A stretch of 64,000 nucleotides of DNA from Thalassia testudinum. Its lineage: Eukaryota > Streptophyta > Magnoliopsida > Alismatales > Hydrocharitaceae. Positions within the stretch are counted from its first letter, which is position 1. Each line of letters begins with the position of its first letter. The notes below the pieces were generated by a model that saw only the letters and a program-made list of their open reading frames with translations, did not search any database and was not told where the DNA came from. The translations under genes and the position numbers were made by a program. The DNA lies in the NCBI GenBank assembly GCA_037157565.1, contig JAZHRO010000022.1:101552001-101616000 (forward strand). The letters run 5' to 3'. This document shows, in pieces, positions 12,201 through 23,408 of the stretch.

Positions 12201-14097
12201 ATTGAGTTTGTTACTTATTTTAGAGGATTGTGATATGTTTTCTCTTTATAAAAGAGAGCCTTTGCAATCCTTCTAATTTGAGTTGAATGCATTATTGTTT
12301 CCACAAAATCTAACACCAACAACTCCTTCTCTCTACCTCTCTTCTTCTCAACTGGCGGTTGCACCCTCTCTCTCTCTTCCCTGTCGTGAGAACAAAGGCT
12401 GCTAGCAGCACCTGCTGCTGCCTATTTCCCTCACGTGGAACAGCCTCCACGCTTCTGGATCGAGTCAAACTCGACAGTATCAAACAAAGAGCTACTTGAA
12501 GGAGTGGATGGGCATATCTCATCCAATTACATTTCTTGAAAGGGCATTCTCCTGCCTTTTTGTAACACAAACTTTGACCTTTGTTGATCACATATATAAT
12601 GGTCTGACTTAGTAAGACATCAAAATTATTCAACCATTTTTTGTCTAGGGGAAGGAGGGGAGTCAAGGGGACAATTGTAGCATTACGAGTTGGGGTAATA
12701 GATTTCACACCATGCCATCTACTTCAGACATTTGTCTGATAGAAAAACAGGAACTTACATAATGACAAGCTGATACTCTTGGAATCATGTGAGACTGCCT
12801 GCTTTTAAAAGAGACATATGGCTTATTTACTGGCAAATTTCAGGTTGAAAAGAACCAGAAAAATTTTGACAAAAATTGAAAGGTGAAAACTTGCAAATTC
12901 CAAAGGCATGTCTAAACATGATACTCTTCTGTAGAAGTCCAAGTATTGGCATGAGAATCCCGTCAACTCATTCAAGTTGATAAAGATATTCTCTTGAAGC
13001 AACTCTTGTTTACATTGACATTTTAGGGGAAAAAAAAAGGAAAAAAAATCTGGTGGAAATCTACCTTAGATTCTTAAAATGTGTCTATTTGTGATACTAG
13101 GACCAGAGTTTCCAAGTGAAGTGAATTTTATCAAAGATTTGTGAGTTCTAGGAAAAGTTCGGTATCATGGACTATAAACCCAGCTTTGGGTTAAAACAGT
13201 TCAGTAGAAACTTGAAGAATATTAAAAGACCTGTAGCTCTGGAGAAATCAAACTGGTCAAAATCTGCAATCCTCTGGACTACACTGTCCAAATTAAAATA
13301 TAAGCGATCAAATGGATATCAATAACCCGAAATCCAATTAAAGAAAAGATAACATAATTTACAAAATCAGTCCTAAAATAAGGGGAAAAAAGGTACACTT
13401 AATGGTACAGCTTGACTCAATTTGAGATTTTCTTGAACTAATCCCAAAGTCTAACCTAAAATTCCCAAGGTTTAATAAAACAGAGAGCATACCAAAATTC
13501 CAACACAAATTTCTGTGACATTCCCATATGTCATCTAAACAGACCAAATCACAAACACCATATCATTCTCCCCACACATAAACAGATAATATACCTTGTT
13601 GCTCCAAGGCCAATGTTGTGGGGGAACACAGTGGCCTTGTACACATTTCCATGACCATGGACAGCATCAATGCCATAAATCATCGGTATGCCGAGGCGAG
13701 TGGCCAATGCCCCCCTCTGGAACTCATTCACCATCTTGATCCAATCCTTGGCAGTTGCCCGCAGCCGCGGTGCGCTCCCTCCTCCACTCAACACACTCCC
13801 TACAATTACACGAAGATGGCATCACGGCAATTGTGTTGAATTGCCCTCTTTGAGGTCAATCTTTCCTTAATTACCTACAAAGTACTTCTTCATAACTTCA
13901 GCAGATGCAACACTGCGTTCAATCTGAGCCATCTGCCCGATCTTCTCCTCGACCGTCATGCGGCCAAGGAGATCATTAATCCTCACATTCAATGGCTGAT
14001 TGGGATCCTTATACTTTGCATATTTGGCGGCTCCCCCAATTACTCCCCACAAGCTGAGGTAAAGGAGCACCAAAACAACTGCTTTGCCATTTGCCAT
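6277..14097 (-). CDS. GH3 beta-glucosidase / exo-beta-glucan hydrolase, gene A (9 coding exons, intact)
   Basis: Coding exons in transcript order: 14097-13875, 13799-13595, 10225-10135, 10029-9884, 9159-8916, 8835-8731, 8645-8463, 8209-8005, 6761-6277. They total 1887 nt (628 residues plus TGA), every junction has GT..AG, and the phases join without a break. The protein starts with a hydrophobic signal-like segment (about residues 5-24), so it is probably secreted to the apoplast. Barley ExoI-type GH3 hallmarks are present: the substrate-binding Asp in [10 protein letters not shown] (D119), DPRWGR (R182), [10 protein letters not shown] (K230/H231), the nucleophile in GFVISDW (D309), CGGWT, and the likely acid/base Glu in LLYAEGYGD (E515). 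The family removes glucose from the non-reducing ends of wall beta-glucans and oligoglucosides; the exact substrate is not predictable. Length matches the family (about 600-660). Gene B, 6 kb away, is its tandem paralog. Introns 2 and 8 contain retrotransposon insertions. Confidence 0.94.
7183..7870 (-). mobile_element. 3' fragment of a Copia retrotransposon inside intron 8 of gene A
   Basis: Read on the minus strand, about 7870-7560 encodes the end of a Copia RNase H: a WSSKK motif, then an internal deletion, then [16 protein letters not shown] and [14 protein letters not shown], ending in a stop. A purine-rich tract (TTGAGGGTGGA) follows, then a 3' LTR at 7540-7183 (TGTTAACAAC to TTCTACAACA, 358 bp) with a GA microsatellite. 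The 5' LTR, gag, integrase and reverse transcriptase are missing, and the RNase H is internally deleted, so it is dead. It has the same orientation as gene A. Confidence 0.75.
10755..11227 (+). repeat. 5' LTR of the non-autonomous Copia-like element
   Basis: This 473-bp LTR contains a CTCTATAAGAGAG stretch near 10993, a plausible TATA region, then a CT-rich leader. The 3' LTR has CTTTATAAAAGAG at the same place. It is bounded by TG and CA. Confidence 0.9.
11228..11239 (+). other. Primer-binding site (initiator Met tRNA type)
   Basis: TGGTATCAAAGC lies directly after the 5' LTR. It matches the 3' end of plant initiator-Met tRNA (TGGTATCAGAGC) with one mismatch. Confidence 0.85.
11598..11927 (+). 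CDS. Copia Gag-like fragment, 109 residues
   Basis: This short open frame lies in the interior of the non-autonomous element. Its middle reads [20 protein letters not shown] followed by QDKLHVLL. That resembles the N-terminal part of plant Copia Gag (the usual pattern being a short hydrophobic stretch, NY..W, then a GKL-type turn). No CCHC zinc knuckle or downstream domain follows. The frame opens further upstream, and the start at 11598 (ATG before EMAKSKN) is the first clear ATG in frame. Whether it is translated is unknown; it could help packaging or be a relic. Confidence 0.55.
   Translation: MEMAKSKNQLNTREGKVIVQGTTIKLQGASSYILWTRAFKIFVGGQDKLHVLLEEEFEFKDVTKKKLEKRVYQLIPRQDGYSNSHDFIGCQKSNDYGDDKRMCSHIKRR
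12004..12476 (+). repeat. 3' LTR of the non-autonomous Copia-like element
   Basis: It has exactly the same length as the 5' LTR (473 bp), with scattered transitions between the two, so the insertion is not very recent. It is followed by the GTATC target duplication. Confidence 0.9.
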
Positions 14098-14800
14098 TAC
14101 CTTTCGAAGAAAAAAGGGCAGACCTTTCAGGAAAAAAAGCACAGCATGAAGCGCTCTTATCACTGAAAACAGTGGAAGGGGAGCTAAAGAAGACTACAAT
14201 GCAGCATTGTTGATGGAAGGAATCAAGGAAAGAAAACATTTTGGTGACAACCCATTTCTTATATGGCAGCAGAGATTGAAGTTTTAGAATGGCGAAGGCT
14301 GAAAGCCTAAACTACCCAGGAAAAAAGAAAAAATGGCGTACCTTCGAGACACTGACAGAAATCTGCAACAAAGGGCTAAAGCTGTGGCGAGATACCAGGA
14401 AGGCGGATTGTGGGGATCCGAGAAGAGAAACGATTCCTTCATCCGAGAAGTGATTGTGCGATTCTGTTGGATTTTGCGAAGGATTTCATGAGAGAGTGGT
14501 GACGGCAAGATCAAGGTGCCTGTTCCACGTTTGAAGACCATCTCGTGCCTCGTAGGCGTCTGACAAGCGTAGTGGGGATGTTTTTGGAGTCTTTTGCCAA
14601 AAAGGTTAAAAAAGTAAAGGGGCTTTTACGTATTATCGCCGGAAGCATCTGTTATGGTGGATACTGCTGCACACACACGGAACCTCACCTCTTCCACTGG
14701 TGACCCACATTCCTTGTTGGTGGAGGAGGATGGGACACATTGGACCGAGCGAGATAATCTTCTCCTCCTCTCCAGGGTTATCCCTTATATACATTAGGGT
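14098..14800 (-). promoter_or_regulatory. Leader and candidate promoter of GH3 gene A
   Basis: On the minus strand, TGTATATAAGGG (TATA at about 14791-14784) lies upstream of the gene, suggesting transcription from about 14760. A plausible leader intron runs from CGAAG|GTACGCC (14341/14340) to CTGTTTTCAG|TGATAAG (acceptor at 14163). If spliced this way, the mature leader has one upstream ATG near 14147 opening a seven-codon frame (MLCFFS and stop is the visible reading) before the main ATG at 14097. These are sequence-pattern inferences without transcript support. Confidence 0.4.
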
Positions 14801-16586
14801 TAATTCAAATTTTTTTGACTTTTAACCTCAAGCTATCTTAACTTACGTTAGAAGAGAAGGTGGGATAACTTCCATTTTAATTTCCTTTTGTAAATTTACA
14901 ACTCACACAACTTGCGTCTTCTTTTACTATTACTTTCGAAGTTACTCATCTTCTAATGCAAATTAATGTAAATTTAAAAAAAATAATTTTAACTAACTTG
15001 CACATACCATGGAAGCATCACGTTGTTGCACTTTAATCCCCTCCAACTGTTTCGAAAAACACTTAGATGTTTTCGGACGCAAAATTACGTAAAATTTATA
15101 TTCTATTAAAATGTTCTAAGATTTCTTCTCATTATTGCCTCCCACATCCTTGGGATGATGCAAGAAGTAGGGAGAGAGGAAAAAGAGGAGAGAAGAAGGA
15201 GCAATATGCTCTTGGCCGCCAAGAAGCTCCACGAAAGCCTCGTTCCTCCTAATGTCGATCACATCTAATATGATGGATGGGATGTTTTCTACCTAAACAT
15301 CTAATATTAGGGCCTCTCTAACTTTACATTTTCTATTACATGTTCGATTTCACTGATGTCTCCATTCTATATGACATAACTTATTATTACGAGTAATGGT
15401 TAATTGAGGGTGTTTTCCACGCTTTTTTAACGGCTGAAATCTCAATCATTGATTTTGCAAATGGGAACAAAATCGGTAGTACGGTTTCACCTTTCGATTC
15501 AAGTGCCCCATTTTCAACAAGGAGGGCATAGTAATTGGCGTGAATTTTGACTTATTTCTGTATCATATGTATTAGAGAAAGTAGACAATAAAATAGAAGG
15601 AAGAGCAGGGGTCGAGAAAATGACAAAGTATAAAGAGAAACACACTAAGTCACGTGAGAGTTTGGAAAAGTAGATATAGAGATGCACTTAAGGGTTAGTT
15701 TATTTGAGGGGTTAGGAAAGTGATGTTAAGAAATACGAAACTAATGTTAATTTATAATTATGTTTACCTGCAGAGTGATGTTAACACTAATTTGTATTTA
15801 TTTGAATTGATACTAAATTGTGATGTCAACCCTTTTGACATTTACTTGATATTACTGTTAAGAATATATAACATAAGAGTTATCAAAGGTATAATTAGTA
15901 TACGATTTTAACATAAATTTGGATAACATCAATTAAAACTGATGTTAGATAAATATATATTAAAGTAGATAAACCTAAGTTAGTAAATGAGAAATTAAAT
16001 AGTCAAATAAATAAAAATTAACGTCTCTTTTGATGGGTTAACTCTCCAAATAAATTAAACTTAAAATTAAAATAAAAAAGGAGGAGGATCCATCCAAAAG
16101 GTTTCAATTTTTTTTTATCCAACATTATTTTGGTGCATTATACCTTTTATAGGAGGACTTTAACCCAGAAGAGAAAAAAATTTAACTTACACAAATAAAG
16201 AAATAATCGGCTAGAACAATCTAAATAAAAGTAAGACGGAAGACTTCCTCTCATCCTAAGACAAAGGAATAATATGTAAATAAAAAATAATATTAAACAA
16301 AATGATAACCTGAGATTCTCAATAAATTATATTTATCCTAAAATAAATAATAAAATTAATTATTTTCATCCATCTTCTTAAAGCCAGTATCGGCAGATCC
16401 TAATCTATGCACCTTTTTTTTTTTTAAGGCTAAGATTTTGCCGGAAAGTTCTAATCTAGAGTTTTCTTTAAAAAATTCTATATTACTTTTTTTCAGATAT
16501 CTTTTTACAAGGACATCAAGCAATTTAATTTGATGCATCGCGAGACACTTCAATCATATGTCACACGTGCGGTTGCCTACGGTCTA
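14801..16586. other. AT-rich spacer between gene A and a retroposon
   Basis: No gene, RNA gene or delimited element is recognised. Much of 15.7-16.5 kb is strongly AT-rich with short open frames lacking any family motif. Confidence 0.5.
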
Positions 16587-16603
16587 ATTAGAAACAGAAA
16601 TGA

Positions 16604-17583
16604 CCATCACCTGCTCCTTGTCTACCTCTTTTCCTATGCACTTAAAACCTTGGGAGGCCCTTAACCCTCAACCCTAGGCTACACCCTTCCTCTCTCTCCC
16701 TATCTGTCTCAGATCCTGTGGGCCTCTTCCGATCTTCTTCTCTCGTTGTTGGGGTCGCCCTCTCGACTCACTTGGTGGTTGTTGTGCGCTAATCGTGGTA
16801 GTGCTTGCCTCGACAGGGTGGTGCTCCGCTTGGTAGGTGTGTTGCACTACTGGTAGCAGCCTTTACCTTTGTTGGGGTGGCTATAGCTTGGTAGTGAGTT
16901 ATGAGATTCCCTTGGTGGAGTCGCCTTTACAGCATTGGTTTCCTGTCGGTGGTGAGTGTCGGTGTTGCTGCTGTTGCAGAGGAACTCAAGTTTGCTATTA
17001 TTGTTGTTGCAGGAGTTTTTAGTTCGACGGTCTCCTTCTTTGTGTCTGGATTGAAGCAGGTGTGGTTCGTTGTTGCCTAACCATTGGTTGCAATTCTCAT
17101 TCCACCTCATCATCGTCTCGCTGATTCTGATTTAGTGAAGTTGATGCTCGAGCTCCACTTCCCACCACTGCAATCAGCCTTGTTAGGGATCACATGTAAC
17201 TCCAAGCCTCCTTTAACTGAGATATTTGCCGACTCGTTTTCGGTTCTGGCTTCTTGTCAGTTTCTCGTTTGTATAGATCACTCTGAACGTCGAGTTTCAT
17301 CCTTGGTGGCGTAGTCGAATCTACAAGTGTGGAGTTGATGTTCTTTCCAAAGTTAGGCAAGTACAACTAGATCGCTTCTACTTGGGATGCTTGTTTGTTA
17401 TTTGTTGCCTTTTATGTTTTCTTGTTTTATTTTGTTATGATTTTGTCTCCTCCTTTGGAGAGTGAGTTCCCCTCTTTGCAAGGGTATCTGCTTGTTGTCT
17501 TCTCTTTATTTTCCCTTAATTGGGGTTGTGTCATGATGGATTAGGTTCTTCACTTTTAATAGATTGCATCCTTTCAAAAGAAA
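16604..17583 (+). mobile_element. Non-LTR retroposon (non-autonomous or 5'-truncated), about 980 bp
   Basis: The body is flanked by an imperfect target duplication: ATTAGAAACAGAAATGA (16587-16603) and TTTAGAAACAAAAATGA (17584-17600), 15 of 17 matching. It ends with CTTTTAATAGATTGCATCC and then the short tail TTTCAAAAGAAA, like many plant LINE 3' ends. It is much richer in GC than its flanks. I could not find reverse transcriptase or endonuclease motifs, so it is either a heavily 5'-truncated LINE 3' region or a LINE-dependent passenger. Open frames within it are not convincing genes. Confidence 0.65.
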
Positions 17584-17600
17584 TTTAGAAACAAAAATGA

Positions 17601-19188
17601 ATAGAATCCCAATCACATGTCAAATGCAATAACTAGATCATGGTAGATTGCTTTCCCTGAAAGAAGTCCTGGAGCAAGAGATCTACTTGTCAATCATCCT
17701 TTGAAATAAAAATAAGTATGTCAAATGCCCAAATTGATAAAAATAAATATACATGAATTTTAATAAATTTAACTATAGATTCAAATTATGCAACCCTAGA
17801 AATGAAAGATTATAAATTCGAATAAATTTCCACTTACATCTACAAAACCAATATTTAAGAAATCAAGTAGGACATCGAATAAAAAAGGCTATAATTTATT
17901 AGTGATACTACTCGCATTTTATTGTGGGGTTCATGAAATTTTGATATACCTGAGTATAATATATGATTTAATTAAAAATTTAAAAAGTTCGTTTTAATGA
18001 AATTTAATTTATAATCTAATTTTTATTTGTATTGAATTCGATGATTAATAATAATATAAATTATATGATTATTGTTGAAATGTTGTAAAAAATGTAGAAT
18101 GAGGCTCACATGATTTTCCTGAATCAATAATCATATAGTTGATTTTAGGGTAAAAGTATATAATGGTGGAGTCTTTTATGGGATATATTTTGAGGGGAAA
18201 TAAAATTTTTAGTGAGATTTTTTTAAACACTAGGGTAAAAATTTTTATATAATATAAAAAACGTAGAAATTTTTACTGAGATCCTTAGTTTGATTTTTTA
18301 ACGGTAGGTGGGATGGGGATATTTTATTTTATTTGGGTGAGAGGCATAATTGGGGAAGCGAAGATTCAAGGAAGAGGTTTGGTTTGAGGGAGAGGACAGG
18401 TGTCTTTTAATTAGGATATAGATATGATCCATGCATTGGTTTGGATTCGGTTGATGGGTGATAATGTCAAATACAACATTATCATTTATATAAATCATGA
18501 CAGGTTACTTTTAAGCAGTTGAACCAGTTAAACAGGCTTTTTGAATTAAATAAAAATAAACGTTGTAATTTATAATAAATCCTTCATAGATCATATAATT
18601 ATTAAAATGTAAAATGTACTAGATCAATATGTAAGTAATATAGCCAACAAATAAACGTAAATAACAATATAAAAAATTTAAAATAACTCTACAACAAAAA
18701 TATTTAACTTTCATTAAAAAAAAAAGAGCGCTGATGACAACATAATGGGGATAAGGAGTTAGTGAATTTTTTCTCTTCTTACGTACACATGACTTGAGTG
18801 AAATTTTTGAAATGATTTGATAAAAAATGTTTGATTTGATTGAAATAAATCAGTTCAATCTATCTAATTAACCACTAGCATATTTGGTTCACACTTGACA
18901 TTTTCTCTAAATCAGTGAATCCTTTGAACTGATTGATACAAGACTAATTCATGATTCAACGGCTACGAGCAACCAATTTGGTCCAATTTCTTAAACATTG
19001 ATCGCGGCCCCAAGTAAATTTAGCACTGACTCAAAGGAAAAAAGAAAAAAAAAAGAACAATGAAATGATTACAGCCGTGGTAGATATGTATATCTCACTC
19101 TGAGTTGTCAGTGCCTCTCCAACCACCAACGGAGAAGAGCTATCAATTGCTACTTTGGGCCACACAAGATTGAGATATGTCTACACAG
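17601..19188. other. AT-rich spacer
   Basis: Long A/T runs and short repeats; no coding exon, RNA gene or element boundary is recognised. Confidence 0.5.
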
Positions 19189-19205
19189 TATAGGATGAAT
19201 CCACC

Positions 19206-19805
19206 GAGAAGACATATTTGACATGCATGACAAAATAATGATATCCCTTCAGCTATTCCCCCTAACTTTTCCCAGACCTACAGGTAGTGGTGTGATTGGA
19301 TCTGGACGTTCTTTTGTTGCTGTGTTGATTGGTGTGGGAGTATGTCGTTCATCCCGTAGTCACTGGCGGCAAATTTCATATCGCCTCGGTCCTCCTCTCA
19401 TTGCTTCATCCATTGTTGTATGGTGTTTGAGTTTCAAGTTTCATGGATACGGCCTACCTTTTCTTATAGTTGGAGATCATACGTGACACCATGTCTTCTT
19501 CAATGGAGAAATTATCTGATTTATTTTAGGTCTTGATATCCTTTGATTTTTCACTTACGTGGATCATTTAAATTATCATGATTCTATCTTGGTGGAGCAA
19601 TCGCTATCTACAAGGGTAGAGTTACTGCTCTTCCGTGTGTCATTCGAGTGTGATTACAACTTTCTGACTGTTGGACACCTTCTTGGTTATTTGTTGTGTT
19701 TTTGTTTTTTAATTTTCCTACGATTGGTCTCTTCCTCTTTACTCTTATATTAAGTTCGTTCCTTTCGTGGATGTTTATATTTAAAAAAGAAAAAGAAAAG
19801 AAAAA
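19206..19805 (+). mobile_element. Possible old non-LTR retroposon, about 600 bp
   Basis: It ends in an A/G-rich tail (about 19781-19805). The flanks TATAGGATGAATCCACC (19189-19205) and CATAGAATAAACCCACC (19806-19822) agree at 13 of 17 positions, all differences being transitions. That fits a decayed target duplication but could be chance. No coding motif is seen. Confidence 0.35.
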
Positions 19806-19822
19806 CATAGAATAAACCCACC

Positions 19823-20327
19823 ATGTGAAGACCCGAGACGAATATGACAATCCAGACCTAGTAGTAACGACCCTAATCCAATGCAAGCTCGATCGGAAAC
19901 AGAGCCTACAGCTCCACTAGTCGAAGTCGTGAAATCCCTCTCTCTCGCTTAGTATCACAACTTCAATTCTCAACGGGGAATGTTAAACGTAACTGAGAAT
20001 AGTGATTTAATTTCATACCATATCCTTTCTCTTGTATAAATTAACAAGCCATTGTAAAATGGCTAGCATTTGAATTGTTTTTATTTTTGATCATGTAATC
20101 TCCTATGCCAACCTTTTGCATTTCGAAAAACTAAACTCCTATTTCTTCAAAAAAAAAAAAAAAAAAAAAAAAAAAAGAAAGTAAGAAAGATGGAGCAAAA
20201 AGAACCTCCCCATAGCACATGAACGCGCCAACAGATACCATGCACTCATACTCAAAATTAAGGAACCATTTAAAATGCAAATGAGAGTGGGCTCCAAATC
20301 TTGGTATACTATAGCATACCAAATTGA
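19823..20327. other. 3' flank of gene B with an A tract
   Basis: A run of 28 A (20149-20176) follows CTATTTCTTC. That is typical of the 3' end of a retroposed sequence, but no target duplication was found. No gene is seen. Confidence 0.4.
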
Positions 20328-20379
20328 TTTATTGTCTCGAATTATTGTACATCATGATAACCACCAGCATTGATTTATT
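20328..20379 (-). promoter_or_regulatory. Two candidate poly(A) signals of GH3 gene B
   Basis: On the minus strand AATAAA occurs at 20379-20374 and again at 20333-20328, about 80 and 125 nt beyond the stop codon. Both sit inside a duplicated 16-mer (TTGATTTATTGTCTC on the plus strand) with a 46-bp spacing. The position fits a plant 3' end; usage is inferred. Confidence 0.4.
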
Positions 20380-20456
20380 GTCTCAAATGAATCCCAAGAA
20401 CACAAGCAAGGAGATAACTAATACTGGGATTCTGCATGGTATGACGTACCTATCCA

Positions 20457-23370
20457 TCATGCCATCCCCCCTTTCGTGGTGAGCCCAAATCCGAACGGGA
20501 ACAACGGATCGTAGTGAGGGTCCCCAACATTCATTGGGAGCTGGCTAACCGATTTGAACCACGTCTTAGGCAACTTCCCCGTGAATCCGTAATCCCCGAA
20601 CAGCACGTCGGCGACGCCTTGGCCTTCCGTCCCCGGGAGCCAAGCAGCCACCAGTGCATCCACCATACGTACGTATGACTCAAAGACAATCGGTCTACCG
20701 GAGACGACGATGACCACGCACTTGAGATGAGTGCAAACGTTCTTGATGGTGGCGGGGGCTGGGTCGGGGAGGGTGAGGTTGTTCAGGTTGTCGCCGGACG
20801 TCTCGGCGTAAGGCGTCTCTCCAACGACGACGATGCCGTACGAGTACTTTCCACGAGCGACTTCTTCGGCGGTCGGGGCTTCTCGGAATTTGACGTTGGT
20901 CGACTTATCGACCGTGGACTTGATGGCTTGGAGAATGGTTGTTCCTGCACCAACAGCAGAAGATGCAAGTTGATTGCCAAGAAGCACACAACATTTCCTT
21001 TTCTCACACCGAAGATCTTCAATTTTATAATAAGTATGGTATGCTTTGAAATCTCTAGTTAGAAAGCACAATTTCTCGGTTAATAGAATCCAATTTCCAA
21101 CTCCCATGAGGGAGGCATCCCAAAATTCAAAATTATCCCCGGAGATCCAACTCCCGATGTAAATTTTGAAACGAAAATCCAATGATTTTGGGAAAAATCG
21201 GGAAGTTTTGAGAAAGTTCGGTTTCGTACCTCTAGTGACATTTTTGTTCCCGCTAACTCCGTTCCAGGTTATGGTCCAGCCCCCACATTGGTACCCCAAG
21301 TTATCCGCATGGCTACCGGCCACAAGGACCTTCCTCGTCTTCTTTGGAAGCGGCAGTAATGGTTTGTAAGCATCCTTCCCATTCTTCAGAAGCACGAGCG
21401 ATTTCCTCACCGCCTCCCTCGCCAATTCGCGGTGCTCCTGCACCGCGGTTTCGCCGCACGTATCACCGTTAGAAAAGGAAGCAAAGGCGAAGCCAAAGCC
21501 GAAACGAAGTTTCCACTAAGAAATGAACGGTGACCCATTACCTTGCTTCCTAGCTGATCCACGAAGCTATGGTCCGCCATCGGGTTCTCGAACAGGCCCA
21601 TCGTGAACTTCACGCGGAGGATCCTCCTCACCGCGTCGTCGACCCGGCTCATGGGGATGTAATTGCCTTTCACAAGGTAGTGGCAGGTTGAGATGTAGTC
21701 GGTCAGGTTGAATGGGAGCATGAACTGCAACAAAGGGAGCAAAAACACTGATGTCAAGTTGGTCTTTCTTTGTATTCTAACTGGGTGTGGTAGACAACGT
21801 GGACATCGCGCTAACCATGTCGATCCCAGCGCGGAGTCCGGCCTCGAGCGAGAATGTATAGTTTGCGCGGGGCGGGCTAGTGATCTTATCAATACCCTTC
21901 CAATCCGAGATCACAAATCCCTGAAGTCCACGTGTTGAAAGGAATGCAAGTCCACCAGTTTGAGTTTGTTAACTAACTAAACTGAATTTCAAATTCAAAT
22001 TGTTTTCTCGCCATGCAAGTGCGTGCCTACCCGGAATTTGAGCGTGTTCTTGAGGTAGTCGGTAATGAGATCTCGGTTAGCGTGCATCTTGATCCCGTTC
22101 CAGCTGCTGAAAGAGATCATTATGGTCGCAACACCATCGATGATCGCGGGGTAGTAAGGTGGCATGTGGATTCTCAGGAGCCCACTACGACTGATGATCG
22201 TGTTGTTCTCGTTTATGCCCTTGTCTGTGCCGCCGTCGCCAACATAGTGCTTGGCACAAGCAGCAACCTTGCTCCTATAGAAACACGAGAACAACAATTA
22301 CTAATTTCGTGATCTAGCATATCTTTTTATGCTTGCAGACTCGAATAACCCCTTGATGCATGGCAAAATCCATAAACTACATATGGTGGGTCCTTACGGT
22401 CCGGCGAGGTAAGGGACGCCCTTGCGGGAGCCCTCGGGGATATCGCCTTGGAGCCCCGAGACCATCGACGTCATCTTCTTGACTAGATTCGTGTCCTCGC
22501 CGAAGCTCTCGTAGCACCGTCCCCATCTTGGATCCCGGCACACCTGCACAAAATCAAAGGAGGATCAATGAGACCACAAGGTGAAGATAAGCAAGAGGGA
22601 AGGTGCTTAAGTTGCACAAGGGATTAATTCTCCGCTTACTTACCGCCACACATGGGGCGAAAACGTAAGGAATTCCCGTTGCACGAACTTCGAGGGCAGT
22701 TGCGGCGCCTACCCTCTTGACAAGGTCGGGGTCCCTGATGTAATTATTTGTATCTTTTTAGACGTGCCGTGGTAATTAATAACAACAGTAATTATTACCC
22801 ATAATTTGCCTATTAATTTTTTAAAATTTGGTTTCTCACACACCGTGGTCATGATCCTAATGATTTCTTACAATAAAAACACAGTCCAATCCACGCCGAG
22901 CATGATGTGTATATGCGTCACATTTTCTGGGGTCATATCCATCCAATGAAATCCATCGTCAATTACCTACTCCTTTGTTGTTGATACAGTACTATAGCCA
23001 CTTTCAATTTCTTAATTTTTTCGACCATTAACAGTATTCCTCGTGCTTCTCGTGGTAATTTTAACATGTAATTTGATTCTGAATTATTTTATATCAATAA
23101 AAAGTTAATGCAATCCTGAGTAATTGTTAAAAATTAAATGCCTATGTGTAAAATTATTTTATATTTATACATTTCAGTAAGAATTATTAGTACGTTTTGA
23201 TTTTAAAAGAGAAATTACCTAGATATTCATTAAAAAAAGTCACCAATATAAAATTAAAATTTACTGTTGCATTTAAAATTAATTTTACTTTAAATATTTA
23301 CAAAAAAAATGTATGAATAAAAAAAATTTTATCTAAATATAAATATATATTAATTTTTTACTTCTAAAAT

Positions 23371-23408
<38 letters not shown>

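Larger units (their letters stand above)
10755..12476 (+). mobile_element. Non-autonomous Copia-like LTR retrotransposon, complete, antisense to gene A
   Basis: Two 473-bp LTRs (10755-11227 and 12004-12476) of clearly high similarity begin TGT(C/T)GGGAATAAAAG and end ACTC(A/G)ACA. The flanks carry a perfect 5-bp target duplication GTATC (10750-10754 and 12477-12481). The first LTR is followed at once by TGGTATCAAAGC, matching initiator-Met tRNA. The 776-bp interior ends in TTGAGGTTGGAG, a purine-rich tract just before the second LTR. It lacks protease, integrase, reverse transcriptase and RNase H and encodes only a gag-like fragment, so it must have been mobilised in trans. It is larger than typical TRIM elements and smaller than LARDs. 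Confidence 0.92.
10226..13594 (-). other. Intron 2 of gene A, enlarged by an LTR element
   Basis: This intron of 3.37 kb separates the exon ending in the GLGATR codon run from the exon beginning with DPELV. The donor is ACAAG|GTATAT and the acceptor GTGTCAG|GGAT. About half of it is the Copia-like element at 10755-12476. The remainder (10226-10754 and 12477-13594) is AT-rich, with nothing recognisable. Gene B has an intron of similar size at the same place but with different content. Confidence 0.85.
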
